A stretch of 64,000 nt of DNA from an uncultured Dokdonia sp. (GTDB lineage Bacteria > Bacteroidota > Bacteroidia > Flavobacteriales > Flavobacteriaceae). This document shows positions 63,741 to 64,000 of this stretch, one piece after another; within the stretch, counting starts at the first letter, position 1; the number at the start of each line of letters is the position of its first letter. The stretch covers positions 1 to 64,000 of the forward strand of contig NZ_CANLOB010000017.1 of assembly GCF_947492815.1 (NCBI RefSeq), read 5' to 3'. Both the position numbers and the translations under genes were made by a program. Below the pieces are notes generated by a model. It did no database searches and was not told where the DNA came from. It worked only from the letters and a program-made list of their open reading frames with translations.

Positions 63741-63764
63741 TATACGCTTTCGCGAAAGCGTATA
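63741..63764. repeat. CGCG palindrome copy 14 (24 bp, purM leader/promoter)
   Basis: Longest perfect CGCG-centred copy: the 20-mer TACGCTTTCGCGAAAGCGTA extended by TA and TA at its ends. It lies upstream of purM. Confidence 0.95.
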
Positions 63765-64000
63765 AAACCATCTAATACAATGTACAGATGAAAATTTCAC
63801 CTATAATTCGATTCTTTTTAATACGATATTCAGTATAAAATGTATTAAATATGCTTGTTCAATTGATATAAAATCACGTATAATGACTGAAAATTCCTAC
63901 TCGTTTTTAGTAAGCAGATGTGTTACAAATATAGAATGCGTAATTACATCTAAAAATCTATTTTAAGACCTTCTTTTTACGTATTTTAGAATAGTGTATT

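Noticed and set aside
63691..63771. 27-residue N-terminal extension of purM including an AFAKA palindrome
   Set aside because: The extension has no family similarity and the ATG at 63690 matches the usual PurM N-terminus, so the palindrome is called intergenic here.
1..64000. tRNA, rRNA, riboswitch, transposase or integrase
   Set aside because: None recognised by sequence inspection. A tRNAscan-SE, Infernal or ISfinder search would be decisive; I could not run one.

Overview
The window is chromosomal DNA of an AT-rich marine-type member of the Bacteroidetes, most likely family Flavobacteriaceae (Dokdonia-like; the genus is a guess). Supporting signs are three secreted proteins with type IX secretion (T9SS) C-terminal sorting domains, many small lipoproteins with short signal peptides, promoters of the TAnnTTTG type, little Shine-Dalgarno signal, a mitochondrial-type aconitase, a fused IcmF-type mutase, and an orphan ECF sigma factor. 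No rRNA, tRNA, CRISPR array, transposase or prophage was seen.

Layout. 0-6 kb: a metallo-beta-lactamase (MBL) hydrolase pair, a conserved protein of unknown function, a BCP peroxiredoxin, endonuclease III and a leucine-rich-repeat protein. 6-10.5 kb: ECF sigma factor with a 49-residue downstream ORF, then uvrA and a membrane protein. 10.5-16.6 kb: a double-glycine leader Cys-rich peptide, two tandem T9SS-tailed paralogues, a beta-propeller/NTF2 fusion, a CBM9-like lipoprotein and an M28 peptidase. 16.6-26.4 kb: M1 peptidase, arginase-like protein overlapping an AraC regulator, S41 peptidase, Tiki/TraB-like lipoprotein, zinc alcohol dehydrogenase, membrane EEP phosphatase and amidohydrolase. 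26.4-34 kb: mostly small lineage-specific genes, with a DUF3052 protein, an AraC regulator, a PEBP protein and a bestrophin. 34-39.3 kb: gene remnants, a membrane-anchored AraC regulator, a T9SS-tailed protein, a TlpA-like thioredoxin and a Crp/Fnr regulator. 39.3-47 kb (minus strand): aconitase, MoxR ATPase and three SurA/PpiC-type envelope chaperones. 47-54.7 kb: hybrid histidine kinase, a repeat-rich spacer, IcmF and a protease-dead M50 homologue. 54.7-64 kb: PqqB-like MBL lipoprotein, DUF4197 lipoprotein, metal-receptor protein, pyrF, prfA, MsrA, a retropepsin-PDZ protein, a second double-glycine peptide and purM.

Functional themes. Envelope biogenesis and secretion dominate (chaperone operon, T9SS cargo, many lipoproteins and exported peptidases), with scattered housekeeping genes (uvrA, nth, prfA, pyrF, purM, aconitase).

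The most striking signal is not a gene. A perfect palindrome with core GCTTTCGCGAAAGC occurs 14 times exactly in 64 kb, plus three variants. Copies lie in intergenic promoter regions and also in frame inside at least ten proteins, where they encode only AFAKA or LSRK peptides. A second dispersed element folds into two hairpins, and its two copies differ by a compensatory base-pair change. The 34.2-34.4 kb spacer holds the tails of a lost TlpA-like gene and a lost bestrophin gene, arranged as one deletion after a tandem duplication would leave them.
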